Notes under the pieces: model-generated | Told to the model about the DNA's origin: nothing | The model's database searches: none | Seen by the model: the letters and a program-made list of their open reading frames with translations, nothing else | Shown here: positions 32,672-41,330 of the stretch, in pieces | How positions within the stretch are numbered: position 1 is the first letter of the stretch | Layout: the number at the start of each line of letters is the position of its first letter | Made by a program: the position numbers and the translations under genes | DNA from: Gammaproteobacteria bacterium | Lineage (GTDB): Bacteria > Pseudomonadota > Gammaproteobacteria > Pseudomonadales > Cellvibrionaceae | Assembly (NCBI GenBank): GCA_025362015.1 | Contig: JANYIO010000106.1 | Span: 1-41,553 of the forward strand | Length of the DNA: 41,553 nt | Reading direction: 5' to 3'

Positions 32672-34069
32672 TCACACATCGCCCTCGACGACTATGCGAT
32701 TTCTACCAGTACGCTTTGCCTGATACAAATAATTGTCGGCTCGTTCAATCACAAGATCAATATTTTCCCCTTTGCCACAAGATGCCGCTCCACCACTAAT
32801 GGTTATCGCAATCTCATCGCCAGAAGCAAGTTTCAAGCGGTAATTTGCAACATCTTCACGAATTCTTTCAGCAACAATTCGCGCCGAGGTCATATGACTC
32901 ATATTCGAAGGTAATATAATAAGAAATTCTTCACCACCGTAGCGAATTGCAATATCAGTTTCGCGCACCCGCTTCAATATGATGCGACCAATTTCACTGA
33001 TCACGCTATCACCCACCTTATGACCGTAGGTGTCGTTAATACTCTTGAAGTGATCAATATCCATCATTAACACTGCTAGCTCTTCAATACTGTCGCGATG
33101 AAAATTACCGATTAGACTTTTTACACTATCCTTCATAAAAAGACGAGTGTAAAGCCCCGATAAGGGGTCGCGAATTGCAGCTTCATAAACTGTCAGTATT
33201 TGCCGTTCCAACACTGATACACGTTCAATTTCCTTTTTAGCGTGCTCTGTCTCAGTCACATCTTCAATCAACAAGATAAAACCGTCGATCTTATTAACTT
33301 TCAAAATAGGTTGATAATTAATACTCAGCCACTTCGTTTGCGTCGTATGTGAATCTGCAATTGCAATTCTTTTAGGGAAGAATTTTTCAATGCTGTCATA
33401 GTGATTTTTGGTCTGACCAAAGCAACTGTCAAGATGAGTCAATCCTTCAATAATGAGCTTATCCTGACTATTTTCTGCCGCCTCAATCAGGGAGGAGAAG
33501 GTCACGCCAACCAGCTCATGACGGTCAAATAAAACCTCGCTAAATTGCGAAAGAACTTCTTTAATCTTGCCTTCCGAATCAATCATCAACATACCGAGTG
33601 GCAAGTTGGCAAAAATGTTTTTCAACTTCATTTCCGATTGGTATAACTCGGATAAATCTTTTCCGCTGATACTGATTAAATCACCTTCAGCACTTTTCTT
33701 GAGCCCTACCAGCGTTGCCTGCCAGAAGAACTGACGAGCACTTTTCTTTTTACCCGGTGGCGTTATCTCAAGCTCAAAATCAATTCGCTTATTGGGCTGC
33801 CCCCCGTTTTTCAAGAGCGCGAATTGTCGACGGAGAATGTCTGTATTTTCTGGACTAAACAAACTAGTAAATTCAAAACCCAGCACATCTTCCATGTTGC
33901 AACCAGAGAGCTTCGCAAACTCTTGATTGGCTCGGATAACGCGTAGATTCTGGTTCACCACCACCACCACACCCGGCATGTTATCCAACATGGTTTCAGT
34001 GTTATCGCTGGCGGTTTCCAGCAATGAAAGAACCTTATAACAGGCTAATAATTCGTTATTTTGACTCAC
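32672..34069 (-). CDS. PAS-domain diguanylate cyclase
   Basis: 465 residues. PAS-type sensor repeats occupy about residues 20-280 (LDNMPGVVVVVNQNLRVIRAN, IFANLPLGMLMIDSEGKI, and a third with WLSINYQPILKVNKIDGFIL). They are followed by a short coiled coil and a GGDEF domain with the active-site motif RYGGEEFLIILPS. The product inhibition site RxxD is present five residues earlier (RETD). It should make cyclic di-GMP and be feedback-inhibited. There is no membrane segment, so it senses an internal signal. Its start overlaps the CheX-like gene by 4 bp, and a receiver-domain gene follows. The GGEEF variant is fully active in other cyclases. Confidence 0.92.
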   Translation of the reverse strand: MSQNNELLACYKVLSLLETASDNTETMLDNMPGVVVVVNQNLRVIRANQEFAKLSGCNMEDVLGFEFTSLFSPENTDILRRQFALLKNGGQPNKRIDFELEITPPGKKKSARQFFWQATLVGLKKSAEGDLISISGKDLSELYQSEMKLKNIFANLPLGMLMIDSEGKIKEVLSQFSEVLFDRHELVGVTFSSLIEAAENSQDKLIIEGLTHLDSCFGQTKNHYDSIEKFFPKRIAIADSHTTQTKWLSINYQPILKVNKIDGFILLIEDVTETEHAKKEIERVSVLERQILTVYEAAIRDPLSGLYTRLFMKDSVKSLIGNFHRDSIEELAVLMMDIDHFKSINDTYGHKVGDSVISEIGRIILKRVRETDIAIRYGGEEFLIILPSNMSHMTSARIVAERIREDVANYRLKLASGDEIAITISGGAASCGKGENIDLVIERADNYLYQAKRTGRNRIVVEGDV

Positions 34070-34668
34070 AGAAACTCCAGCTCACCATCATCGTTATTAG
34101 AGGCTTGTTCTTCAACATACTGCAGGTTAGCAACCGCCGTTGGTTCCATTATTTCAATATAGGTGGTGCACACTAGAGAACCAAAGTCACCCTTGATTCG
34201 CCATGCCTGACCAAATTTTTTCAGGATGTCATTATTCGGCGTATAGTCTGAATATATCTCATAGAACCCGTGCATACTAAGGGGAATACACATACCTAGT
34301 GCTAAGTCATTCAACTGAAAAATTCGGCAAATTCGGCCACAAACCTGGTTCGTTAGCTCTTTCATGTAATCCAGGGTTTTGACAGCTGCAACCCGCTCAT
34401 CCGTTGATTGATCGCGAAATTTTACCCGTCGCAATTGATCGCTTTCACTGTTATTAAAGTGGATTTTAAACAGCACTCTCATTTCTGCGCCGGAAATAAC
34501 AATCAGGATCATCTGCCGCGAAACGACTTGCCCCAACTTAAAACTGTCATCCATTTCGACCAGTTCCAGCGCCTCGCAGCCTGAAAACTGGCGAGTCTGC
34601 ACCAATGAAGCATTCCTAAAAATGCTACCGATTGCTGCCCCTATATTATCTACGCCAGCTGTTAACAT
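34066..34668 (-). CDS. CheX/CheC-like protein
   Basis: 200 residues. The central DYMKELTNQVCGRICRIF contains the E-x-x-N core of CheC/CheX/FliY phosphatase helices, and is followed by a strand-rich region with IPLSMHGFYEIYSD, as in CheX. Only one such helix is clear. CheX dephosphorylates CheY; here it is co-transcribed with a stand-alone receiver protein and a diguanylate cyclase, so it probably resets the receiver. Similarity is moderate and the N-terminal 80 residues are less typical, so a binding role without phosphatase activity is possible. No strong ribosome binding site precedes ATG 34668. Confidence 0.6.
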   Translation of the reverse strand: MLTAGVDNIGAAIGSIFRNASLVQTRQFSGCEALELVEMDDSFKLGQVVSRQMILIVISGAEMRVLFKIHFNNSESDQLRRVKFRDQSTDERVAAVKTLDYMKELTNQVCGRICRIFQLNDLALGMCIPLSMHGFYEIYSDYTPNNDILKKFGQAWRIKGDFGSLVCTTYIEIMEPTAVANLQYVEEQASNNDDGELEFL

Positions 34669-34909
34669 GGTTTAATTTCACATTGCAGTAAAGGTAAAGG
34701 CATCGTCAGTCAGCCTTAAAGGCTGGTGTTTATAAATACTGGGTAATACTGAAATTGAGTATAGTAGCTGTCTGCAAAATGCACATAAAATTTATAGATA
34801 TTCAGAAAAAGAATTATTGAGCCAAAAAATGAGCCCAGCACTGTTACATTGCTAGCAGTAGAATGGCAATGACATATCGATTGAAGAGCAATTAGCCGGA
34901 GACCTGCCA

Positions 34910-35911
34910 ATGAAAGTCGCCATATTTAGCAGCAAAGCCTACGACCGAGAATATCTCACTCGCGCTAACTCGCCACAGACTTTTGCACAACATGAATTAC
35001 TTTTTTTTGAAGCTCCACTAAATGTAAATACTGCTCTACTTGCACAAAACTGCACTGCGGTATGCTGCTTTGTAAATGACCATGTGGATGAAGCTGTATT
35101 ACGAAAGCTAGCAACCTTAGGCGTGAAATTAGTTGCGTTACGTTGTGCTGGTTTTAATCAAGTGGATATAACAGCAGCAAAAAAAATCGGCATTACCGTC
35201 GCGCGCGTTGCGGAATATTCGCCGCATGCAGTGGCAGAACATACGCTTGGTTTGGTATTAATGCTCAATCGCAATTTACACCGTGCGCACAATCGAATTC
35301 GCGAAAATGATTATTCACTGAATGGGCTACTCGGTTTTGATTTAGTCAATAAAACTGTCGCTATCGTCGGCACCGGAAAAATTGGTCAAGTATTAGCGCA
35401 AATAATGATAGGTATAGGCTGCAAGGTTATTGCGCATGATATTGAGCCCAATATTGAACTCATTAGTAAGGGTGTACGCTATCTACCCCTCGCCGAACTT
35501 TGGCCACAAGCGGATATTATTTCACTACACTGCCCGCTCATACCTGAAACCTACCACCTCATTAACGCTAACATTATTTCGCAAATGAAAAATGGGGTGA
35601 TGTTAATTAACACCGGGCGCGGTGGTTTGATTGATACATCTGCCGTTATTACCGCTCTGAAAGCCAAAAAAATTGGCTACCTGGGTTTAGATGTTTATGA
35701 AGAAGAAAGTGATTTATTTTTTGAAGATAACTCCAATAAACTATTACAAGATGATATTTTTGCGCGGCTACTCACTTTTCCCAATGTCGTTATTACGGGC
35801 CATCAGGCATTTTTTACGCGCGAGGCACTCTCCGCTATTAGTGAAATCACTATTGCGAATATCACGCACTTTGAACGCGGCGAATTGGATCAGGTTTGTA
35901 TTGCCAACTAA
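34910..35911 (+). CDS. ldhA: D-lactate dehydrogenase (2-hydroxyacid dehydrogenase family)
   Basis: 333 residues of the LdhA type. The N-terminal catalytic half has MKVAIFSSKAYDREYL and LRCAGFNQVDITAAKK, which supplies the catalytic Arg region. The NAD-binding half has VAIVGTGKIGQVLAQI (GxGxxG), then INTGRGGLIDTSAV, LDVYEEESDLFFED and GHQAFFTREAL, where the His is the acid/base. The block FFEDNS after DVYE is typical of fermentative LdhA rather than phosphoglycerate dehydrogenases. It reduces pyruvate to D-lactate with NADH. The ribosome binding site is CGGAGA. Divergent from the CheX operon across a 240-bp spacer in which I see no clear operator. Confidence 0.92.
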   Translation: MKVAIFSSKAYDREYLTRANSPQTFAQHELLFFEAPLNVNTALLAQNCTAVCCFVNDHVDEAVLRKLATLGVKLVALRCAGFNQVDITAAKKIGITVARVAEYSPHAVAEHTLGLVLMLNRNLHRAHNRIRENDYSLNGLLGFDLVNKTVAIVGTGKIGQVLAQIMIGIGCKVIAHDIEPNIELISKGVRYLPLAELWPQADIISLHCPLIPETYHLINANIISQMKNGVMLINTGRGGLIDTSAVITALKAKKIGYLGLDVYEEESDLFFEDNSNKLLQDDIFARLLTFPNVVITGHQAFFTREALSAISEITIANITHFERGELDQVCIAN

Positions 35912-36000
35912 ACAAATAACTGAACTAAAATGCTGTAAAAATGACGTACACCGAAACCGGAATCATACGGGCGATGTTCTTCGGCAGGATAGCGTCGGTT

Positions 36001-36372
36001 TTACACAATTTTACAACGAATCCAAACATCTTCATCAAAACCATAAATAGCACACATCCTATGGTAACCGTCGGCAATCACGACTTTTCCGTGCTCTTGA
36101 TCGCGCAACAAGAGTATTGGCGAAAATGACTCACCCTTCGCAATTTTATTGCGATTTTTTTCAACGCGAGCATTACTAATACCCAGTAAAGAAAGTTGCG
36201 ATGCACGAAAAACATCTTTAGATTTAAATTGCGTGATTTCTGCAGCCCGCAGTTTAGAAATTATTTTAACAACTTTATGGTCATCAAACAAAAGCGTTAA
36301 ATAAGATTGCGCTGCAATGTAGTTTCCTTCAGCAACTTCGTCAAACCACAAAATATCATTTTCATTATTCAT
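36001..36372 (-). CDS. ParB/sulfiredoxin-fold domain protein
   Basis: 123 residues. The C-terminal two thirds match the small ParB-like (ParB/Srx fold) family: RVEKNRNKIAKGESFSPILL, then VVIADGYHRMCAIYGFDED, in which DGYHR corresponds to the nucleotide-binding G-x-H-R motif of ParB and sulfiredoxin. There is no DNA-binding domain, so it is not a chromosome-partition ParB. Its ATG overlaps the stop of the ABC exporter gene by 4 bp, which implies co-expression. Members of this stand-alone family have no clear role; nucleotide hydrolysis or binding is a possibility from the fold. Confidence 0.72.
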   Translation of the reverse strand: MNNENDILWFDEVAEGNYIAAQSYLTLLFDDHKVVKIISKLRAAEITQFKSKDVFRASQLSLLGISNARVEKNRNKIAKGESFSPILLLRDQEHGKVVIADGYHRMCAIYGFDEDVWIRCKIV

Positions 36373-38165
36373 ACTTTTTCACCTTGGGTTTTCTCGCCCG
36401 TTTGCAAACGCCACAAAGCGGCATAACCGCCATTCAAAACAACAAGCTGTTCATGGGAACCACTTTCGACAATCTCACCGCCCTCCAACAAATAAATGCA
36501 ATCTGCGTGACGCACTGTGGACAAGCGATGGGCAATCACGATGGTAGTGCGATTGCGGCTAACGACATCCAAACTGCGCTGAATAGCGGCTTCAGTTTCA
36601 TTATCAACAGCGCTCGTGGCTTCATCCAAAATTAAAATGGGTGGATTTTTTAAAATTGCGCGTGCAAGTGCGAGACGTTGACGTTGTCCGCCAGAAAGCT
36701 TCTGACCGCGCTCGCCAATGCGAGTCGCAAAACCCAGGGGTAATTTTTGAATAAACTCAGTTGCCTCTGCGGCACGCGCCGCTTCAGCAATAGCTTCTTC
36801 ACTGGCACCCACAACACCATACGCGATATTTTCAGCAATAGTACCATCTGTTAAAAAACTATCCTGCGCGACATAACCAATAGCACGACGTAAATCCTGC
36901 AAATTAATATCATCGATAACTTGATTATCCAACAAAATTTTTCCGCTTTGTGCAGAATAAAAACGCAACAACAGTTTCACCAATGTCGATTTGCCAGAAC
37001 CCGTTGAACCGACAAACGCGACAGTTTTTCCAGCCTGTATATTGAACGACATATTTTTTATGGTTGGTGATTCAGCATAAGCAAAATTCACCTGATCAAA
37101 ACGCAATTCTCCTTTTACGGAAGATATTGTTAAATGCGCGCCTTCGTAGCTAATGTTAATGGGAGTATTTAATAAATTCATTGCGCGATCAATCGCAGAC
37201 ATTGAACGTTGATACATATCCGCCACATCCGCTAGCGCCGTTAATGGCCACAATAAACGTTGCGTCAAAAATACTAATACCGAATAAGCACCCACAGCAA
37301 GTTCGCCATGCAATGTAAGCCAACCACCATAAACCAGAGTTGCAGTAAAGCCCGCCAGAATTGCCATGCGAATCACCGGTGTAATTGCAGCGCTAATGGC
37401 AATAGCCCGCGCGTTTGCATCGCGATAGGCATCGCTTGCTTGCGAAATATGTTGCGCTTCAACATTTTCCGTCGCGAAGGCTTTAATGGTAGCAAGCCCC
37501 AGTAAATTATTATTTAACAACGCACTGACATCACCCGCTGCTTCACGCACTTCTGCATAGCGCGGAGCAAGGCGTTTTTGAAACCAGAAAGCACCAAATA
37601 AAATTGCTGGCACGGGCAACAAAGAAATAACGGCTAACGATGGTTGTAATGCAAAGAAAACTGCACTTACCATAACAGAAGAACAAATCACTTGAATAAT
37701 TTGATTTGCACCACCATTTAAAAATCGCTCCATTTGATTGATGTCCTCATTCAAAATTGACATCAAATTTCCAGTGCGTTGGTTTTCAAAATACGCCAAA
37801 TCTAAGCGTTGCACATGGCTGTAAGTATCAACGCGTAAATCGTGTTGCAAATTTTGCGCGAGCTTACGCCATTTAAGCGCCAGCAAATATTCAAACCAGG
37901 ATTCACCACCCCAGATCAACACATTGAGCACCCCCAGAAAAATCAACTGGTGCCATGTATCGGTAATGCCAACACCACCCAACACTTTTTTTGCTAAAAA
38001 ACTTTTATCACCATTAACAACCACGTCAACAGCAATACCAATGAGTACCTCTGGCAAAATATCAAAAAATTTATTCAGCGTTGAGTAAAGCGCCGCTAAA
38101 CGAAAATCACGTTGATAAATACTGGCGTAGCTGAATAATTTTTTTAAAGGGTGTATGGCTGGCAT
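36369..38165 (-). CDS. ABC exporter, fused membrane and ATPase domains
   Basis: 598 residues from ATG 38165 (protein MPAIHPLKKLFSYASIYQRDF); an upstream GTG at 38231 would add 22 hydrophobic residues and lacks a ribosome binding site. Residues 20-310 are the six-helix exporter domain (FENQRTGNLMSILNEDINQMERFL is the coupling-helix region). The ATPase domain has Walker A VGSTGSGKSTLVKLLLRFY, Q-loop VAQDSFL, signature LSGGQRQRLALARAIL, Walker B ILILDEATSAVD and H-loop IAHRLSTV. It works as a homodimer or half-transporter. Similar proteins include MsbA and multidrug or lipid exporters; substrate not predictable. Confidence 0.93.
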   Translation of the reverse strand: MPAIHPLKKLFSYASIYQRDFRLAALYSTLNKFFDILPEVLIGIAVDVVVNGDKSFLAKKVLGGVGITDTWHQLIFLGVLNVLIWGGESWFEYLLALKWRKLAQNLQHDLRVDTYSHVQRLDLAYFENQRTGNLMSILNEDINQMERFLNGGANQIIQVICSSVMVSAVFFALQPSLAVISLLPVPAILFGAFWFQKRLAPRYAEVREAAGDVSALLNNNLLGLATIKAFATENVEAQHISQASDAYRDANARAIAISAAITPVIRMAILAGFTATLVYGGWLTLHGELAVGAYSVLVFLTQRLLWPLTALADVADMYQRSMSAIDRAMNLLNTPINISYEGAHLTISSVKGELRFDQVNFAYAESPTIKNMSFNIQAGKTVAFVGSTGSGKSTLVKLLLRFYSAQSGKILLDNQVIDDINLQDLRRAIGYVAQDSFLTDGTIAENIAYGVVGASEEAIAEAARAAEATEFIQKLPLGFATRIGERGQKLSGGQRQRLALARAILKNPPILILDEATSAVDNETEAAIQRSLDVVSRNRTTIVIAHRLSTVRHADCIYLLEGGEIVESGSHEQLVVLNGGYAALWRLQTGEKTQGEKV

Positions 38166-38420
38166 AATAAATACTATAAAGTTTAGTGGGATGAGCCTAA
38201 GAATATTACAAAAAGAATGCTGCAAAAACACTTTTATAACGCTTATGCAAAAAAAGCCAATTACACAACCATAAAAACCGAATGACGGAGTAATACGGAA
38301 GAATAAATGGCGAAATCACTTGGGCTACCCCTAGCGCAACACCTATGTGGGCTATCACACAGACCACCGTTACTGACATCATACATACTGAATATTCGTT
38401 CACGACATTGGAATGCCCTT

Positions 38421-38873
38421 ATGAAAACGCTCTCAACAATTATGATTAGCTTCTTGTTAGCGATCACCTTAACTGCTTGTAATACTTACTCACCGCCCAA
38501 CCGCCAAGTGCGCAGTGTGCACCATGCATCACGGCATTATGAGCAACTCGGCCGTGTTAGTGATATTGAAGTTATCACGCTAGAACGACGTAATTCTGGT
38601 GGTGGCGCTGTACTGGGTGCAATATTAGGTGGTGTAGTTGGCCACCAAATGGGCAGCGGACGTGGTCGCGATGTTGCAACAGGTGTTGGTGCAATTGGTG
38701 GTGCAGTAGCAGGTAACCAAATTGAAAAACGCAACGGTAACGACAGTGAAATTTACCGCGTCACCGTACGTCTTGATAACGGACGCACACAAGTGTTTGA
38801 TTATGAAAATATCGAAGATTTACGCGTGGGTGATCGTGTGCGAATCAGAAACGGCCAAATTGATTTGATGTAA
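38421..38873 (+). CDS. Glycine-zipper (SlyB/PcpY-type) outer membrane lipoprotein
   Basis: 150 residues from ATG 38421; an earlier in-frame start adds 38 residues that do not look like a signal. The signal peptide ends LLAITLTAC (lipobox LTAC). Residues 60-105 form a 2TM glycine zipper: GGGAVLGAILGGVVGHQMG and GVGAIGGAVAGNQIEKR, the SlyB / 17-kDa antigen pattern. The C-terminal part (YRVTVRLDNGRTQVFDYENIEDLRVGDRVRI) is the usual small beta domain. Probably outer membrane-located and stress-linked. A strong terminator follows. Confidence 0.9.
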   Translation: MKTLSTIMISFLLAITLTACNTYSPPNRQVRSVHHASRHYEQLGRVSDIEVITLERRNSGGGAVLGAILGGVVGHQMGSGRGRDVATGVGAIGGAVAGNQIEKRNGNDSEIYRVTVRLDNGRTQVFDYENIEDLRVGDRVRIRNGQIDLM

Positions 38874-38930
38874 CTATTAGTGCGTGATCTCACCAAAACG
38901 AATGGAGTTATTCGGCACCCCTAAGCCATC

Positions 38931-38959
38931 GCCCGCACAGCAATGTTCGGGCGTTTTTT
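38931..38959 (+). terminator. Intrinsic terminator after the glycine-zipper lipoprotein gene
   Basis: GCCCG and CGGGC close a hairpin that has further weak pairing inside (ACA/TGT) and is followed by GTTTTTTT. It lies 58 bp after the stop codon at 38873. Confidence 0.85.
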
Positions 38960-39053
38960 TATTCTTATTGTGTAAGTCTTCTCTCTCGCCGTGCTTATAT
39001 ATAGCGAGGTGTTTTCTTAGCAAGAGGTATTTCATAGCAAAAAATAAAATACA

Positions 39054-39821
39054 TTAATGCGTGTGGGCATGAGTTGGTTGAACCGGAACAGAGCCTGGCA
39101 CAACAGTATTTGGATCAATAGGATCAACGTGATTTTTGAAGAGCAAACCAGCAGAGGCAAGCCAACCTTTATCTCCATTTGCTTGTAACTCATACTGACC
39201 ATCGGGTGTATCCATGCCACCTACCGTAAGGCTTGCACCGCGGGTAAACGAAACAGCGTAGCTTCGCCCGTCACCACCATCGATGTGTCCATTCCAGCTA
39301 ATGCTGTTGTAATCGTGTTTTTCAATACTATCAATAGTCACCGCATATTCTTTACCAGCCCCTTGAATGGGTATACGCACCCGATCACCAGGCATAAGTG
39401 TTTCAATTTTTAAAGCGTCAAGAGAAATAAATTCGCGGCCATCGGTAAACTCTTCTGGCTTTAGCGGTAATTCTTTGGGAATTTCTTTCAGCGGTGCCCA
39501 GGCTACGTCACGCTCTATAGCGGCCGCAACTTGCTCTGGATCAAACTTCATGTTGGGGCGACGCTCTTGCATTGCAGTCAAGCGATCTTGAATATAGCGA
39601 AAATCTTTTTTCTTTTCAGAAGCCGAGCTTGTTTGCGCAACCTGAGGCGTACCGATCATTTGTGTCGAGTTACTATCAGCCGTAGTAGCTCCTGGTGTTG
39701 CTACAGAATTTTCAGGGGTTGTTGTAGTGTTTATTTTATTTTGAGTGCCGGAAAAATGGATCACTAAAAAAGCGATTGCACAGAGACCTAAAACGCCAAA
39801 TAAAAAATGCTTTGAATTCAT
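39054..39821 (-). CDS. Propeptide-like protein with N-terminal signal anchor, partner of the adjacent metalloprotease
   Basis: 255 residues from ATG 39821 (GAGGAT ribosome binding site). The N-terminus KHFLFGVLGLCAIAFLVIHF is a signal peptide or signal anchor, followed by a Thr/Ser/Asn-rich linker. The region from about residue 125 (LKIETLMPGDRVRIPIQGAG, YAVTIDSIEKHDYNSISWNG, SYAVSFTRGASLTVGGMDTPDGQYEL) resembles the N-terminal prodomain of secreted reprolysin/M12-type bacterial metallopeptidases, in which a beta-rich domain with a W-x-G-H/x block precedes the catalytic domain. Here it is a separate gene, while the protease encoded upstream has no propeptide. The C-terminus is His-rich (PTHAHTH) and might touch the protease zinc. 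A trans-acting inhibitor or foldase is my inference. Confidence 0.55.
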   Translation of the reverse strand: MNSKHFLFGVLGLCAIAFLVIHFSGTQNKINTTTTPENSVATPGATTADSNSTQMIGTPQVAQTSSASEKKKDFRYIQDRLTAMQERRPNMKFDPEQVAAAIERDVAWAPLKEIPKELPLKPEEFTDGREFISLDALKIETLMPGDRVRIPIQGAGKEYAVTIDSIEKHDYNSISWNGHIDGGDGRSYAVSFTRGASLTVGGMDTPDGQYELQANGDKGWLASAGLLFKNHVDPIDPNTVVPGSVPVQPTHAHTH

Positions 39822-39864
39822 TGTGATAATCCTCAATCGCTATTAAACATAACCCGTAAAAAAT

Positions 39865-39900
39865 AAAACAGCAAAACTCTTTCTGGAATTTTGCTGTTTT
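39865..39900. terminator. Bidirectional terminator hairpin after the metalloprotease gene
   Basis: AAAACAGCAAAA and TTTTGCTGTTTT form a perfect 12-bp stem with a 12-nt loop. Read on the minus strand it ends in GCTGTTTTATTTTTT, a proper U-tract. It lies between the protease stop (39939) and the start of the propeptide-like gene, so the two are probably transcribed separately or with partial readthrough. Confidence 0.85.
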
Positions 39901-39938
39901 AATTGGGTATTTATTTTATTACTTAATAATTTTTAAAA

Positions 39939-41330
39939 TTATTTCCTAATGCGCCACCAATTGATATTCCAGCCGCCAGTTGAAGCAAAAATACCGAAAT
40001 TATAGGTGCCTGCGTTGATATTGACAGTTTGGGTGACCGTAGTCCAGTTTTGCCAACCGCCCGTATTTGGAAGATCCATTTGACCAAGAACAATTGCACC
40101 ACCGTTCAAATCCAGAGACAACTTGCCGCCACCAGGACTCGCTACACGGTAGTCAACAAAGTAAGTACCGCTGGTTGGAATGTTAATACTGTTGTATGCC
40201 ATCCAATCATTAGCATCTATCCAACCAACGTTTTGGCCACCACCAGCATCAGCGGTGTTTTCCAATTGCACGCCGTTATTAGATGAATAAGTTTCCGCTT
40301 GCACAGTAAGAGAGAATGCAGAGCTAACCGCTTCAACACGTACTGATGACACAAGATCATTAAAACCTCTACCAACCAGACAGCTATCATCACCCGTTAG
40401 TACCACTGAACTACCAGCGAAGTTATCATCGTTATAGAGAGTTACCTTGTAGCCACTTGGAACCTGAATAGATGAAATATCATCATTCTTGACACCAATC
40501 GCATTCAGTTGAGTCAAGTTATAGGTACCGACTGAAAGGCTTGCAGAGTAGCCACCGTAACTACAATCCTGGAAGACTTTAATTGGACCGGAACCGGTAT
40601 TGGTTGTTGCACGAAAACCTGCCAATTCATCGCGAACATTTTGCAGCGCTTTCGCACCATAGGCCTCTTGATCTTGACCTTCTGGTACACCACAAGGCAC
40701 GCCTTTGCATGAAAGTGTTGGGTTAGAGAAAAGATTTTGGCGCGGTGCGTTATTGAATGATTGGCTATAAGCCATGATGTCTACGAACAAACTATCAACA
40801 CCGTAGCCAACACCATATCTATAGCGTGTACCGCTGGTATCGCCCTGGCGACGCGAATGGTTCAAGCCCATGTTGTGGCCGAGTTCATGAATCATCGCCA
40901 TGGGGCCGCAACCTGGGCCAACTACGTTGAATGTCCAGTTTTTATCGACAGCCACATAACCCACACCACAGTTACCGGTTTGGTGTAATTGCGCTACGAA
41001 ATCTGCACCCAGCTGATCGCGCAACGCAAGAACGTCATTATTAACGCGAATATTGCCAAGCACAGCGCCTTGGTCAGCACCGCCATCTTCGTGCAAACGA
41101 ACACCCACAAGGCGCAGTTGAATATCTACTTGACTAGTAGCATAAGCAGCATTCATTTGGTTAACCCAGTTAACCATTGCAGTTTGTGGGTCACCACTGA
41201 AGTAATTTTTAGAATAGGTATCGTACAGCACTAACAAATCCACGGTGGCGGCGCTGGCGATACTTGAAAACGCGGTTGAAACAGTAATGCACGAAAGCAT
41301 AAGAGCTAATTTGATATTTTTAATGATCAT
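39939..41330 (-). CDS. Secreted zinc metalloprotease with beta/gamma-crystallin and CBM6-type domains
   Basis: 463 residues from ATG 41330 (AGGATGA upstream); a longer frame to 41438 adds residues that do not resemble a signal. The Sec signal ends SSIASAA. The catalytic domain starts at once (TVDLLVLYDTYSKNYF) without a propeptide. Zinc motif HELGHNMGLNHSR fits HExxHxxGxxH, with the Met-turn in VDIMAYS, so it belongs to the metzincins (M12/reprolysin-like). Cysteines in NPTLSCKGVPCG should form a disulphide. Next comes a beta/gamma-crystallin domain (PIKVFQDCSYGGYSASL, YNDDNFAGSSVVLTGDDSC), which often binds Ca2+. The last 125 residues are a CBM6-like module (VQAETYSSNNGVQLENT, VGWIDANDWMAYNSINI, GGWQNWTTVTQTV). 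The enzyme probably acts outside the cell, tethered to polysaccharide. Confidence 0.9.
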   Translation of the reverse strand: MIIKNIKLALMLSCITVSTAFSSIASAATVDLLVLYDTYSKNYFSGDPQTAMVNWVNQMNAAYATSQVDIQLRLVGVRLHEDGGADQGAVLGNIRVNNDVLALRDQLGADFVAQLHQTGNCGVGYVAVDKNWTFNVVGPGCGPMAMIHELGHNMGLNHSRRQGDTSGTRYRYGVGYGVDSLFVDIMAYSQSFNNAPRQNLFSNPTLSCKGVPCGVPEGQDQEAYGAKALQNVRDELAGFRATTNTGSGPIKVFQDCSYGGYSASLSVGTYNLTQLNAIGVKNDDISSIQVPSGYKVTLYNDDNFAGSSVVLTGDDSCLVGRGFNDLVSSVRVEAVSSAFSLTVQAETYSSNNGVQLENTADAGGGQNVGWIDANDWMAYNSINIPTSGTYFVDYRVASPGGGKLSLDLNGGAIVLGQMDLPNTGGWQNWTTVTQTVNINAGTYNFGIFASTGGWNINWWRIRK

